A stretch of 64,000 bases of DNA. Origin: Diphasiastrum complanatum (lineage: Eukaryota > Streptophyta > Lycopodiopsida > Lycopodiales > Lycopodiaceae). The notes below the pieces were generated by a model. That model worked only from the letters and a program-made list of their open reading frames with translations, did not search any database and was not told the origin of the DNA. The stretch covers positions 30,321 through 94,320 of the forward strand of contig MU831962.1 of the NCBI GenBank assembly GCA_029204225.1. The letters are read 5' to 3'. Below are positions 10,535-20,939 of this stretch, piece after piece. The position numbers were made by a program, and so were the translations under genes. Numbering within the stretch: position 1 is the first letter of the stretch; each line of letters opens with the position of its first letter.

Positions 10535-11488
10535 CTATACCCCCCTAGACAACCAAAGCAAAGGTTCTCTTTCTTTGCCCACTCCAAGTCCTGCGCGATA
10601 GCGTAGAAAAGCGCTGGCCCCCTTGGGCATTGGACGTCCCATACAGCCCTTTGCCTTTTGAGGCGCCCGCACCTTTACTTTTTTTTCTTGCCAGGATTGA
10701 CCCTTCCATTTTTTAAACTTTCTTTTGCCCCAAGGCTGAAACCCTCTTGCGGTAGGTGTCTCAGACTCCTTGGCCTTTTTTTCATCTTCGTAATATAGGG
10801 CCATCTGCAAACCCCTGTGGAGGCTTGGAGCCTGCTCCTTCCTTACAAAAGGCCGAAGGCTTTCACGCAAGCCCTCCACAAATTGAAACACCTGTAAAAC
10901 CATCGGCACCTCCTCAGATATCCGCATCAGTGCCTCCCTATATTTGTCCGCATATTCTTGTACGGATGCATTGCCTTGTTTGAGACTTGACCATGCTTGC
11001 ATCGCTTGGTTTTTCTCATCCAACGGTACCCAATTCTCTGTAAACATATGCTTGAACGCTTCCCAAGTTGCAGGTACCAGATTGTCCTCGATTTTGTGCC
11101 ACCAACGTTCTGCAGTCTCTTGTAGTCGATATGTGGCCTCCTCAATCTTTTGATCATCATCCTAAATGCCACACATCTGAAGAGCCTTTTCCCACTTTTG
11201 TATCCAGTTTTCCACCGCATCAGTATTCCGCATAGCAATTGCTCCCGTATATTTCGGCGGTTTTAAATCCTTGATTGTGGGTAATTTCCGATTCTTCGAT
11301 GGATGTTCGACTTCTTTCTCAACTGTCACAGGTTCAACGGCCACCATAGCCATTCCACTAACTCTCTCGGGTTCATGTGGGGATTTGGTCGACTGTAATT
11401 GTTCGAGAATTTGCTGTAACACTATCTCCATGGCTGCCACCTCCTCAATTCTCAGTATCTTGGTGCTAGAACCCTCCAACGGATCCAT
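10500..11488 (-). pseudogene. Gypsy gag with degenerate zinc knuckle
   Basis: Minus-strand start ATG at 11,488 (MDPLEGSSTKILRIEE) opens a Gag N-terminal region with KLPTIKDLKPPKYTG and ENWIQKWEKALQM, broken by a stop near 11,162. A second frame continues with FTENWVPLDEKNQAMQAW, GNASVQEYADKYREAL and FVEGLRESLRPFV, the usual retrotransposon Gag core. A Lys/Arg-rich stretch and a CCHC-like box reading CFGCLGGYRWKEC near 10,530 close it; the His is replaced and the spacing shortened. Frames change three times. Confidence 0.85.
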
Positions 11489-11969
11489 ATTTACAGTGTT
11501 AGAAACCTGTCCACTTGCTTAGAGGTCGAAATTGTCAGCAAACAAGGGTTTCTGATCCTCGAAACCCCCTCCAACAAATCACACCAGGTGTGTCCCTGCT
11601 GCTACAGCGTACAGTACACACTTTTCGGCTTTTGAAATGATCAAAAATGTCAAAACAGCACTCTCGAAACCCTTGTCCACTCAGCCACAAGTTGTTTCTT
11701 CGATTTTGAAGGATATTTGGACCTCGAATCGTCATTTCGAGACTGTCAACGCTGGATCTGCAGCCCCCTGTGCAGAATTTCAGACCTGTTTGCGCCCGTT
11801 TTCGGCTCGGAAATTGCCGATCTTCTAGCTGTCCCTCAGCGTTGGACCTGCCCTAGCTCTTGGCTTCCAAATTCGTTGAAATTTGTTGCCCTTCCGCTGC
11901 CACTGATCGGTGATGGTTCTCCTACATTGTTGCTGAAATTTTTACACCTCTTTCCCGAACGTAACCCTC

Positions 11970-11981
11970 GCTCTGATACCA
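11970..11981 (-). other. Primer binding site of gypsy host element
   Basis: The minus strand reads TGGTATCAGAGC, two bases inside the LTR edge that starts TGCTAGG at 11,984. Confidence 0.88.
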
Positions 11982-11983
11982 AA

Positions 11984-12245
11984 TGCTAGGCTCTCCCTGA
12001 ACCCTGACCCTTCCTAAATCTCGACACATGGCCAACTCCATGCACAGTCGACACTTGCCGCTTGGCAGTACCCTGACACATAGGCAAGTGAGTAGGCTGA
12101 CATGTGTCACTCATCCACTAGACCAAGTGTCCCAGTGAGCATGTGACACGTGTCATGTTTGACCGGTCAACCCTAACATGTGTCACTCATTGGACCAAGT
12201 GTCCCAGTGAGCATATGACGTGTCACGTTGACTAGTCAACTCCTA
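11984..12245 (-). repeat. 5' LTR (partial) with internal tandem repeat
   Basis: This LTR text matches the plus-oriented LTR at about 1,320-1,652 in reverse, but about 205 bases that contain AATAAA in that copy are missing here between CCCTGA and ACCCTGACCC. The part at 12,101-12,176 is repeated at 12,177-12,245, both units beginning CATGTGTCACTCAT and containing CCAAGTGTCCCAGTGAGCAT. The outer edge is uncertain and may extend towards 12,300. Confidence 0.75.
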
Positions 12246-12415
12246 CTTTTTAGGAGGTCAGTCCAGCCACTCCGAATTAATGACCCAGTACCCCATACCC
12301 AAGCAACATGCGACTCTGAGGCTCAGAAACATCATTAACAGCTTTATTTACATTTCTATTACAAGGTCACCACAGGCCAGTGACTTGGCCATTTTTGTAT
12401 TTACAAGAAGTACAT

Positions 12416-13262
12416 CTATAAGTAAAAACAGTAAACAACCGGGACAAGGAGTAAAAGGTGTAACAACAACCTAATCTCTGCTGGAGTTGTAGCAAATTTG
12501 CAATCCATAAGCTTGAACTTCTCAAGCATGTTGTATATGTATTTGCTCTGTGTTAGGAAGAGTGAGTGTGGGAGCCTCCACACCTCTAAACCAAGATAGT
12601 AGTGGACTTGTCCCAAGTCTTTCATCTCAAATCCTTGAGATAAAGTCTTCAACGATTTGCTTAGGATTATTTCCCGTGATTATCATATCATCAATATATA
12701 AACGTTGGGATCAGCCTTATTCTTTGTGAACCACGGGAAAGTAGGTACTCATCCTTTCTTGAGTACCAAGCTCTTGCAGCTTGCTCAAGTCCATACAAAG
12801 CCTTAATAAGATGACATACATGGTGTTCTCTACCTTTCACCACAAATCCTTGGGGTTGGGAAAGATATATCTCTTCATCAACATAGCCATAGAGAAAGGC
12901 GGATTTAACATTCATTTGATGTCTCCCATCCAAAGTGAGTTGCTAAAGCAAGAACAAACCGTGGGCATTTTGGCAACAGGAGAAAACGTTTCGTCGAAAT
13001 CTATGCCCTCCTTTTGTGCATGTCCCTTTGCCACTAGCTTTGCCTTGTACTTGTGGATTGTGCCTTTGGCATCTTTGTAAACACACTTTGTACCTATTGG
13101 TTTTTTATTTGGTTTTGGTTCAACTAATACCCATGTTTTGTTCCTCATGATAGAGGAATACTCTTCCTTCATGGCTTCGACCCTTACTTCTTGTTGTGAA
13201 GCTTCTTCAGAGGATCGAGGCTCTTCAACGTATAGTACTTTTGCCATCAAGGCAAAATTCAT
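12416..13262 (-). pseudogene. Ty1/copia reverse transcriptase fragment
   Basis: Minus-strand reading gives [77 protein letters not shown], the intact catalytic YIDDMIITGNN (near 12,685) and FEMKDLGQVHYYLGLEV. At least two frame changes and short losses break it. The integrase before and the RNase H after are absent. It differs from the copia copies at 1,933-3,008 and 20,491-26,401. It is a truncated piece between the gypsy LTR and the first LINE derivative. Confidence 0.88.
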
Positions 13263-13745
13263 AGTTGAACTTTTGAGTCAACTTGGCACACCAAGAAGGA
13301 CGTTAATACTCGTCTTACACTTCACTTTGCGGGAGTCTAGGCAAGATGTGCTACTATGCCGATCTAAACTAAAAGGTATTAAGATCTTTTTGGATGAAGA
13401 TCTTACTTATGTGCAAGTGGTGGAACACAAAAAAACCCTTCTGGAAGCAAAGGATACAAGCGGATGCATTTATATTAGAGATAGTAACATTCATTTTGTT
13501 GAGACCAAGCAAAAACCTAATACTGAAAGTGTAGATGTGATTGAGTTAGAGCAGAGTTTATGGAAATGAAGAGTTGTCTACCACATAATCCCAGACTATA
13601 ATTCTCTCTTTTTAGTGGTTAATTCTATGTTTTAGTGATTTGGATATTGCAGTAAGCTTTGTTTTTATGACATTGATCCGTCTAGCTTACATCATACTTG
13701 GATGTACTTTTTTAATCTTATATGCCTTTTGGCATGGAAAAGACA
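13263..13745 (+). mobile_element. LINE derivative with only ORF1 and 3' end
   Basis: Plus-strand remnants of LINE ORF1: an RRM-like stretch around SRQDVL, IFLDEDLTYVQVVEHKKTLL, and IHFVETKQKPNTESVDVIEL, ending at TGA (13,567-13,569). The LINE 3' region follows at once, with the hairpin ATGCC-TTTT-GGCAT at 13,722-13,735 and GGAAAAGACA. No ORF2 lies between. The copy at 53,340-53,864 has the same ORF1-to-3'-end junction (shared TTGAGTTAGAGCAGAGTT then GAAATGAAGAGTTGT). These two are one short non-autonomous family, comparable in layout to mammalian half-LINEs. There is no (TC)n tail on this copy. Confidence 0.75.
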
Positions 13746-15049
13746 ATAGTGAAAAGACACGGATCATGAGTAGCAAAGGTTCAGGTGGGTTATAGCCGGT
13801 CCTTCAGCTAGTCAGCCAGGATGAGCATGCGTGTTATCTTTGGATTCACCTCATTGGTCAGAGTCTTGGATTGGATAGGGATACTTTTATAACCATTTGT
13901 TATTTTCCTAATGAGACATCTTTTGCACTATCCTCCTCACAACGTCTTCATGGTCAGGGCTACAGATCATCATGGTTCTCTCAGGCATACCACCTCCTAC
14001 TTGAGTCATTTGGTATCTCCATCACAGAGCTTCCCTCAGGCACCCATCAGTATATCAGACGATTCCTCTATCACGCATATCTAGAGCGGACTTGGCGTAA
14101 CTAGCTAGGGGTTAGCCAGCTTTCTATTGGACACATTTCTTGCATCTGGGATCCCTTTCATGCGACGCTACTTGGAGTCGGGACTATCACATTGCCTCAG
14201 ATTCACACTAGGACAGCTCAGGGTGTCTTCTCATCAGCTAGCTATTGAGACGGGGAGATTCCATGGTATTCCTAGAGAGGAGCGGATTTGCCAGTTATGC
14301 TCTCTAGGTGAGGTGGAGTCGAGGAGCACTTTATCTTTAGATTTATCAGTATACTATGAGATCAGAGGGCGATATCACTGCCTGTTTCGAGATATGCCTA
14401 CCACTCTACGCTCCCTCATAGCCTATGAGGACCCATGATGTGTCGCTCTGTTGGTACGCAAGATGTTCATACTACGGACACCCCATCAGTTCACCTCACG
14501 ACCATTGATCACTTCATTCTTCAGTAGGCGGAGATCGCATGATTTAGTGTCTGAGGATGAGGCTTACGACGATGATAGCTGCTCACATGCTCATAGAGAT
14601 CAGAGTACTCCCCCCCCCCCCCCACCATCATGCTACTACCAAGATCACCAGACATCCTACCCAGAGACATATTACTACACATGCTCAGGCTCACAGACGA
14701 CGCCGGCAAACTCCAGTGCTCTCTCATGTTGTGGCTCGCATTACATCTTTTTACAGTAGCAGCACAGCAGTATCATCAGTAGCATCAGCAGCACAACAGG
14801 AGTAGCAATAGCATCATAGCCTGGACATCTGGACATAGATACATATGATTATTATGCACACACACTTTTGCCTATGTGTCCATTTTAGTTTTAGTTTGTA
14901 CTAGATGTTTCTCTTTATTACAGTTTTGGAGACGTTTTATACGCTCCCATGGTTACCACATACTTGACATGTACTTCATTAGTCTTATATGCCTTTGGGG
15001 GAAAAGACATTAATAAAGATTTCTTTTCTCTCTCTCTCTCTCTCTCTCT
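13746..15049 (+). mobile_element. LINE copy, endonuclease piece fused to ORF2 C-terminus
   Basis: At 13,780-13,920 broken frames match the endonuclease of the copy at 17,087 (LGLDRDTFITICYFPNE against GLDRDLFIATCYFPP). The text then jumps directly to the ORF2 C-terminal part: SSWFSQAYHLLLESFGISIT, LPSGTHQYIRRF, and, from 14,127, LGQLRVSSHQLAIETGRFHG with RICQLCSLGEVE of the C-terminal zinc region. The whole reverse transcriptase is missing. The 3' end has CTTGACATGTACTTC, TTAATAAAG and a (TC)n tail at 15,027-15,049. A run of C lies at 14,610-14,624. Confidence 0.82.
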
Positions 15050-16998
15050 GGAGGCAGCAATAAGTAAACAAGGAGAACCTACAAAGATTCAAGAATTGGA
15101 AGAGAAGATAGAGCAACATAAGGCTGAGACGAAATCATGGGCTTCTCTGTTCAAGGAGGATGCTAAGGAGGGAACATCATCCTTCAACTGAGTCATTTCA
15201 GCCACTATATCCGAAGAGCGAATGCGTGAATACAAATCCGTGAATATTAGGGTCCGCGGAGTTGAAGACACCAACGATCCAATGACCGAAGCAGCCAGCT
15301 TTCTTTCAAGTACACTTTCCCACCACTCCGATGGGTTGGATAGAAGTTGGAGAACCAAGCGAGACCCTTCTACACTCATAGTTCGCTTCACGAATTTGGA
15401 AGAGAGACGGGCAACCCTCAAACTACGGCCCAAGGTTAGAGGTACACTTATATTTATGGATGATGATCTTACTCCCATGCAGGTTGCGGATCGGAAAAAA
15501 GCATTCAGTGAGGCAAAGGCTTTGGGAAGAGGGTAATTTATCGGGATGGCTAGGGCTATATCGTAGAACCACCCGAAAAAAGAAAATCACTTACGAAATC
15601 AGCCAGGGGAAGAAGATGATGGACCTTCTCTTGCATCGTTGGTAGAGTTGGAGAGATTATGTTTCAGCTCACATGTTAGAGATGCGACTAGTAAGTGCCG
15701 ACTCTTTGACACTATGGTCGTTCCCTCAGCTCTATATGCATCAGAGACATGGAGTACTGGCTTGATGGCTACCGAGTGGGCGCGCATTTCACGACTTCAG
15801 ATTCATATGCTCTCTCAGATGATACGGGCTAAGCCCTCTATCCCACATCATATTATATTGGCAGAGTTTGCCGTCCCCCCTATTCAGATAGCGACACTGT
15901 TCCATATTGTCACATTCATACAGCGCCTAGAGGATTTCCAAGGTAGAGGCACATACTATGCTGCAGCAGCTATGTCGTCCTCCCAGCACCTACACTCTGA
16001 GGGGCACTCCTTCTCGTGGTATTCCCAGGCCTGTCGTCTCCTCTCCACGTTGAGTATTCACATTACGGATCTACCAGCTGGTACTCATTAGTATATTAGA
16101 GGATACTTATACAGGGCATATCTTCAGAGCACTTGGCAGGATTCATCTGGGGTGAAGACGGAGTTTTATCGGACACATTTTCTATCTCGGGATCCTACTG
16201 GGTATCCCATTGTATCCAGATACCTAGTAGACAATATCTCACACAGACTGCGGATAGTGATGGGTCAATTCCGGGTTTCCTCTCACCAGTTAGCCATTGA
16301 GACTGGTAGATACAGGGGCATCCCGAGAGACGCGCGGATTTGTAGTATGTGTGACTTACATGATATAGAGGATGAGTTTCATTTTCTCTTCAGATGCCCA
16401 GCTTACTATGAGATTCGAGGGAGATACTACTGCTTGTTTCGAGACCATCCACTTGAACTCTCTGCCTTGATATCGTATGAGGACTCCAGATGTATTGCGT
16501 TGATGATCCGGGAGATGATAGATCTGCGTATGGCGAGTCTTGACGTTGACACCTCCCCCCTGATACAGCTGAGCATACAGGAGTGTCTATCCCGTCGGAG
16601 ACAGAGGCAGGAGAGTAGTGACTCTGATGGAGAGGCTGAGATTCCAGATGCCACCATACATAGACGGCAGAGACAGTGTCGCCGACCAGAGAGACAGGCA
16701 GCCCGCAGGCCACAGCCTGCAACTTCACGACAGCGTAGACACCACCGATCATCTACTCGACGACAGAGAGACGCAGCTCGCACAGAGACAGTGCCACAAC
16801 ATACTTTACATCATTTTTTCACAGCAGAGAGACATCTATGATGCTTGACTCACCTTATGCATAGCACTATTTCCTGTTTTATTGTAATCTTGTTTCTTTT
16901 AGGTGGTTGAGCTTTCACGCTCCCACCGGGCACACTTGACATGTACCTTTTTTTTCAGTCCTATATACCTTAGGGTATTCCATGGACATTAATAAAGA

Positions 16999-17086
<88 letters not shown>
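15050..17086 (+). mobile_element. LINE copy, ORF1 joined to ORF2 C-terminus, (TC)42 tail
   Basis: It begins directly after (TC)n. ORF1 runs from 15,060 in broken frames: a coiled segment IQELEEKIEQHKAETKSWAS, then an RRM-like domain with STLIVRFTNLEERRATLKL and LIFMDDDLTPMQVADRKKAF, then VIYRDG-stop-GYIVEPPEKRK. Without any endonuclease or RT it passes at about 15,620 into the ORF2 C-terminal domain. That frame is open from 15,639 except for one TAG (16,089-16,091) and ends at 16,841. It includes MVVPSALYASETWS, SSHQLAIETGRYRG and a zinc region RICSMCDLHDIEDEFHFLFR followed by CPAYYEIR. A basic, Ser/Arg-rich tail ends ORF2. The 3' end has hairpin ATACC-TTAG-GGTAT, AATAAAG and 84 bases of (TC)n. 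Confidence 0.85.
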
Positions 17087-17088
<2 letters not shown>

Positions 17089-20037
17089 GGCTATGGAGGG
17101 CGCCCTCCCGCCTCACAGCTATGGTGGCGCCCTCCTATCCCTCGCTGCCTCTCATCTCTCCCTTTCCCTTGCTGACTGTTACGAGCACGTAATTAGTGCC
17201 GAGCCCTAGAGAACACAGAAGGTCAGATACCACAGTCAAGGTCGTGTCCAGAGTACACGACCAACAAGGCAAGACAGTGTGAGTAGTGTGCCCCAGCACG
17301 GTCCATAGTCCTGGCGGGCCTAACACAACTTAGGGACCCTGTCAGCAGGATAGGACCCCCAGTTGGGTCCCGACGTGCAGTCGGCCACATCAGTGCCACG
17401 TGACCGACACTTGGCAAGACGAGTCATTTATCGAGATGGACGAGTGCGCTTTCTTGATAGCTCTCCTAGCAGCTCCCAGTGCTAGGGATCTGGGGTGCCC
17501 GGGGTTGGGAGCACCTCGGGGCCCCATCCACACCACCTTCGGATTGGAGTGTGGAACTGTGCTGGCATACATTCATCTTCCACGGCAGGGAACTTTGTTG
17601 ACTTTATCACAGGCAGAGTTATATTATACCTCATGGAGACACACGACAGTCCGGAGCGAGGACTTCCTTCCTTTCCTAGATATAGATGGGACTCAGTATT
17701 CTGACGTGAGACTAGATCTGCAAGTGGTCAAGGTTCAGGTGGGGTCGCCTGCTTGTACAGAGAGACTCTCCATTCGAGTATTGACTTCATCCTACATGAC
17801 GAACAGGCCCGCTACATATGGACTTGCATCATGGGTCGGGATATTGGTTTGGACAGAGATCTATTTATTGCAACATGTTACTTTCCACCAGTGTTCTCAT
17901 CTTTTGCGGAGGGCATTGGATCTCCATATCAGGACCTCTCACCAGATATTATCAGATTCTGAGAGCAGGGGCATATTTTCCTCACAGGGGACTTTAATGC
18001 CGGACATCTTCGAGACATACAGAGTACTTTGACACTTCTGCGCGTTAGTGCCCTTGACAGTGATATGCTCAGGGTTGCCAGGACCTCCGTGGACAGTTTG
18101 GGACCTATTACTTCATATGGTGAGCACCTACTACAGTTTGGAGCGGCACATGAGCTAGCCATTTATAATGGCTTACCCTGTTGGCCAAATTCAGACACAG
18201 TGGAGGACATAGTGTCGTTGACTGTCTCATGGCGTCACCATCCTTTGTACCCATAGTCTCTGACTTCCACGTTGACATGGTTCTCGTAGCCATTAAGGAG
18301 TTAAGAACTCGCCGTGCCCGTGATATTGATGACTTGGAATATGAACTCCTCCTCCATGCTCCTGACACACTAGCACCGATGTTATCTTAACCAAGCAGTT
18401 ATTCACAGTTTTCCTCTTCCTGGTGCACTAATATCATCCACCCCATCCACAAGAGCGGGGATCCCATGAAACCTGATAACTATTGCACTATTATGATCGG
18501 ACATATTATTGCTAAGCTCTATGGCACCATTCTCCAATCAGCAGTGAGTACAGAGGCAGAGACTCAGAGACTTCATGCCTTGGGTTAGGCTGGTTTTCGG
18601 ACACACTACTCTACTACAAACCACATCCTTACACTGCGATCTATCATTGAGCAAGCCAGACACAGACGAGAGCGAGTTTATCTGCTTTGTGGACTTTAGG
18701 AAAGCGTTTGACTCAGTTGCGCGCATCCAGAGTCTCAGGGACTTAGGCTTTTCCATGGATACCATTTTGGTAGTGATGGCATTATATGAGAGACTTTTGG
18801 GTTGCTTCCGAGACACATCAGGCATTTCCGACCTAGTATGGAGCACCATTGGGGTGAAACAGGGATGTTCCCTTTCACCTTCGCTTTTTGGCCTATATAT
18901 TGATGAGCTTGAGACAGTTATCAGACAGGATGGTGGGATCGACTGTAATCTAGGTGACATACTTATTGCTATATTGCTATATGTTGACGATGTGGCTTTA
19001 GTCTCACCGACTAGAGAGGGACTTTAGAGACATTTGGACAGCCTACACACACTTTTTGCACCCGTTGGGCATTGAGGGTGAATATATCGAAGACCAAACT
19101 GATGGTCTTCAATACTTCCAGAGCCTTCATGCAGCATCAGGAGATTTTCCTTGATGGTCAGCCCTTGGAGATTGTTTCATCTTACACTTATTTGGGTGTG
19201 CTATTCAGTGGTCCGATTTTCAGTATGCGGCAGGCAGCCTCAGATTGACTTGGGAAGGGTCATGCTTCCCTCGTCCAGCTTGAGAGACTTTGTTTCTCAG
19301 GAGTTATATTCAGGATGCTCCCAATTAGTGTCGTCTCTTCGACACTATGGTCACTCCTACAACTTTATATGCGGCAGAGGTTTGGTGTGCAGGTATGACC
19401 TCCTCGGATTGGTCTCGTATTTCTCGACTCCAGACCTCCATGCTCTCTCGGATGATTAGGGCTAAGCTCTCAATTCCACACCAGATTATCACTATTGAGT
19501 TTCTTGTTCCTCCTATTTTAGTGGATGCCCTTTTTAGGCTCACTATATATATCCAGAGAGTATTGGATCTCCCGCCTAGTAGATATTCCTACCTTGCAGT
19601 CACATCCTTGAGGCTATTCTATGATAGTGGAGTCCATTTCTCATGGTACTCTCAGGCACGCCTCTTCATCTCATTTGGTATTTCAGTTTTTGATCTCCCA
19701 GCAGGCACTCATGAGTACATCAGACGTTTCATTAATCGGGCTTATATCATTTCAGCAGTGATCTTGTGGTGACATGATACTGTCTATGCTACAGCTCAGA
19801 TGGTTATGGTATAGCCTTAGTCATATGATTCCCGATGTATCATATCTTGAGACTTTCATGTCTTGAGAGTAGATGAGATACTTTAGTTGTTTAGTCTTGT
19901 TAGGTAAATATCTAGTTGTTGTTGTTGTTTGATTATGGAGACATTTATATGCTCCGTTCAGTATCTATCACACTTGAGATGTACTTACTTTGTCTTATAT
20001 GCCTTTTGGCATTAAAAGACGTTAATAAAGCTTTCTT

Positions 20038-20063
<26 letters not shown>
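17087..20063 (+). mobile_element. LINE copy with endonuclease and reverse transcriptase
   Basis: This is the most complete ORF2 here, in several broken frames. The endonuclease, from 17,520, shows RIGVWNCAGIH, LYLMETHD, CYFPP and the key FLTGDFNAGH (near 17,985), then VVDCLMASPSFVPIVSDFH. The reverse transcriptase, open 18,575-19,027, has FVDFRKAFDSV (motif A), GVKQGCSLSPSLFGLYIDEL (motif B) and LLYVDDVALVS (motif C, catalytic Asp pair). The downstream domain at 19,347-19,772 has VTPTTLYAAEVWCAG and SWYSQARLF. The final zinc region is missing. The tail has CACTTGAGATGTACTT, hairpin ATGCC-TTTT-GGCAT, TTAATAAAG and (TC)n at 20,038-20,063. Its 5' side starts directly after the (TC)42 of the previous copy. 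Confidence 0.87.
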
Positions 20064-20068
<5 letters not shown>

Positions 20069-20485
20069 CATTGCCCTTGCTTATTTAGAGGTTGGGAGAC
20101 TTAGGCTTTTCTACATATACCATACTAATAGTGATGGCACTCTTGAGCGGGTTTGGGGTTGTGTCAGGAGTGAGTCAAGTGTTTTTGATTTAGTATGGAG
20201 CACCATTGGAGTGAAATAGGGATGCTCCCTTTCACCTACTTTCTTTGGTTTGTATAATGATGAGCTTGATGAGGTCATTGGTTGGGATGGAGGTTTAGGT
20301 TGTAGCCTTGGAGACATTTTGATGCCACCTACTATATGCTGATGATGTGGCTCTAGTATCACCAACTAGAGAGGGGCTTGAAAGATTTGGATAGTTTGTA
20401 TGCTTTTTGTACTAGGTGGGACTTGATGGTGGATATTTTGAAGGCCAAAGTTATAGTCTTCAATACTTTTAAAGTCTGCCTTGAA
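20064..20485 (+). mobile_element. 5'-truncated LINE fragment, left part
   Basis: Directly after (TC)n the text enters the middle of the LINE reverse transcriptase: SVFDLVWSTIGVK-stop-GCSLSPTFFGLYND (motif B), then a broken motif C and VFNTF-like text. It stops at about 20,480, where a 14-base remnant of a gypsy LTR and the copia element begin. The LINE resumes at 28,952 with text that would lie about 90 bases further on in the full copy. It is therefore one LINE split by a composite 8.5-kb insertion. Confidence 0.8.
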
Positions 20486-20490
20486 GGTTC
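20486..20490. repeat. Target site duplication of copia element (GGTTC)
   Basis: GGTTC stands directly before the copia LTR at 20,491 and directly after the second LTR at 26,402-26,406. The unoccupied sequence CCTTGAAGGTTCCGCACACC is present in the gypsy LTR at about 28,511-28,530, which confirms the insertion point. Confidence 0.95.
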
Positions 20491-20927
20491 TGTTAGAAAT
20501 TAATGACTATGCTGAAGTTAATCCATAGGTTAATTTGACCCAAAAGGTCGAGATTTGTGTAACCATGGGTATTTAGTTATTTAGGCCATCTTAAGTTTGT
20601 CTTAAGTTCAGTTGGACCCAATTTTGGTCATGTACTGACTCGTGGGTCCTTAGGGGTCTAATTTTGTTTAGGGGCCCTATCTTGACTTTTGGGGTGCCCT
20701 ACATTTAGTAAGTGGTTAACCTTAGGGTTTGGTGGCATTTGGTCACATCCAGGTAGAGTACTTAAATGCTCATTGTGTATTCCATTTTATACAGTTTGGC
20801 TCTCCATTGCTCTTGTTGCTGTTTTTTCTCTCTCTCTTAGAGTTGGGCACCCAACCTCTTCTCTCTTGTTTCTTGTGGAGATTGATTGATAACTAGATCT
20901 TGGTGACTTGTCTCTTGCTTTCCTACA
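20491..20927 (+). repeat. 5' LTR of copia element
   Basis: Starts TGTTAGAAAT and ends TCCTACA, the normal TG...CA ends. It includes a short TC stretch near 20,825. It is matched by 25,963-26,401. Confidence 0.95.
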
Positions 20928-20939
20928 TGGTATCAGAGC
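20928..20939 (+). other. Primer binding site of copia element
   Basis: TGGTATCAGAGC follows the LTR with no spacer, complementary to initiator Met-tRNA. Confidence 0.93.

Larger units (their letters stand above)
3009..12245 (-). mobile_element. Ty3/gypsy element, host of a nested insertion
   Basis: This is a minus-strand gypsy retrotransposon in the order 5' LTR (from 11,984), primer site, Gag, protease, reverse transcriptase, RNase H and integrase. Its integrase gene is cut by the LTR element at 3,225-7,819. The two halves (7,825 upward and 3,219 downward) meet exactly in frame once one copy of the 5-bp duplication is removed: FWTVV on one side and MAKLEVQLRMSS on the other. The integrase C-terminal part continues to about 3,009 (HPETDGQTE, LTQMNEMLELAKVNIR) and then stops at a copia fragment, so the 3' LTR is absent. 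Many stops and frameshifts show it is old. Confidence 0.9.

Noticed and set aside
14451-14805. His/Pro-rich and Ser-rich frames after the LINE zinc region
   Set aside because: They are the decayed basic tail of LINE ORF2 (compare 16,620-16,841) read in shifted frames, not a separate gene.
16982-17209. Long Ser-Leu repeat open frame
   Set aside because: It is only the (TC)n microsatellite read as codons. The same applies at 48,376-48,579, 52,703-52,955, 53,796-53,999 and 55,065-55,448.
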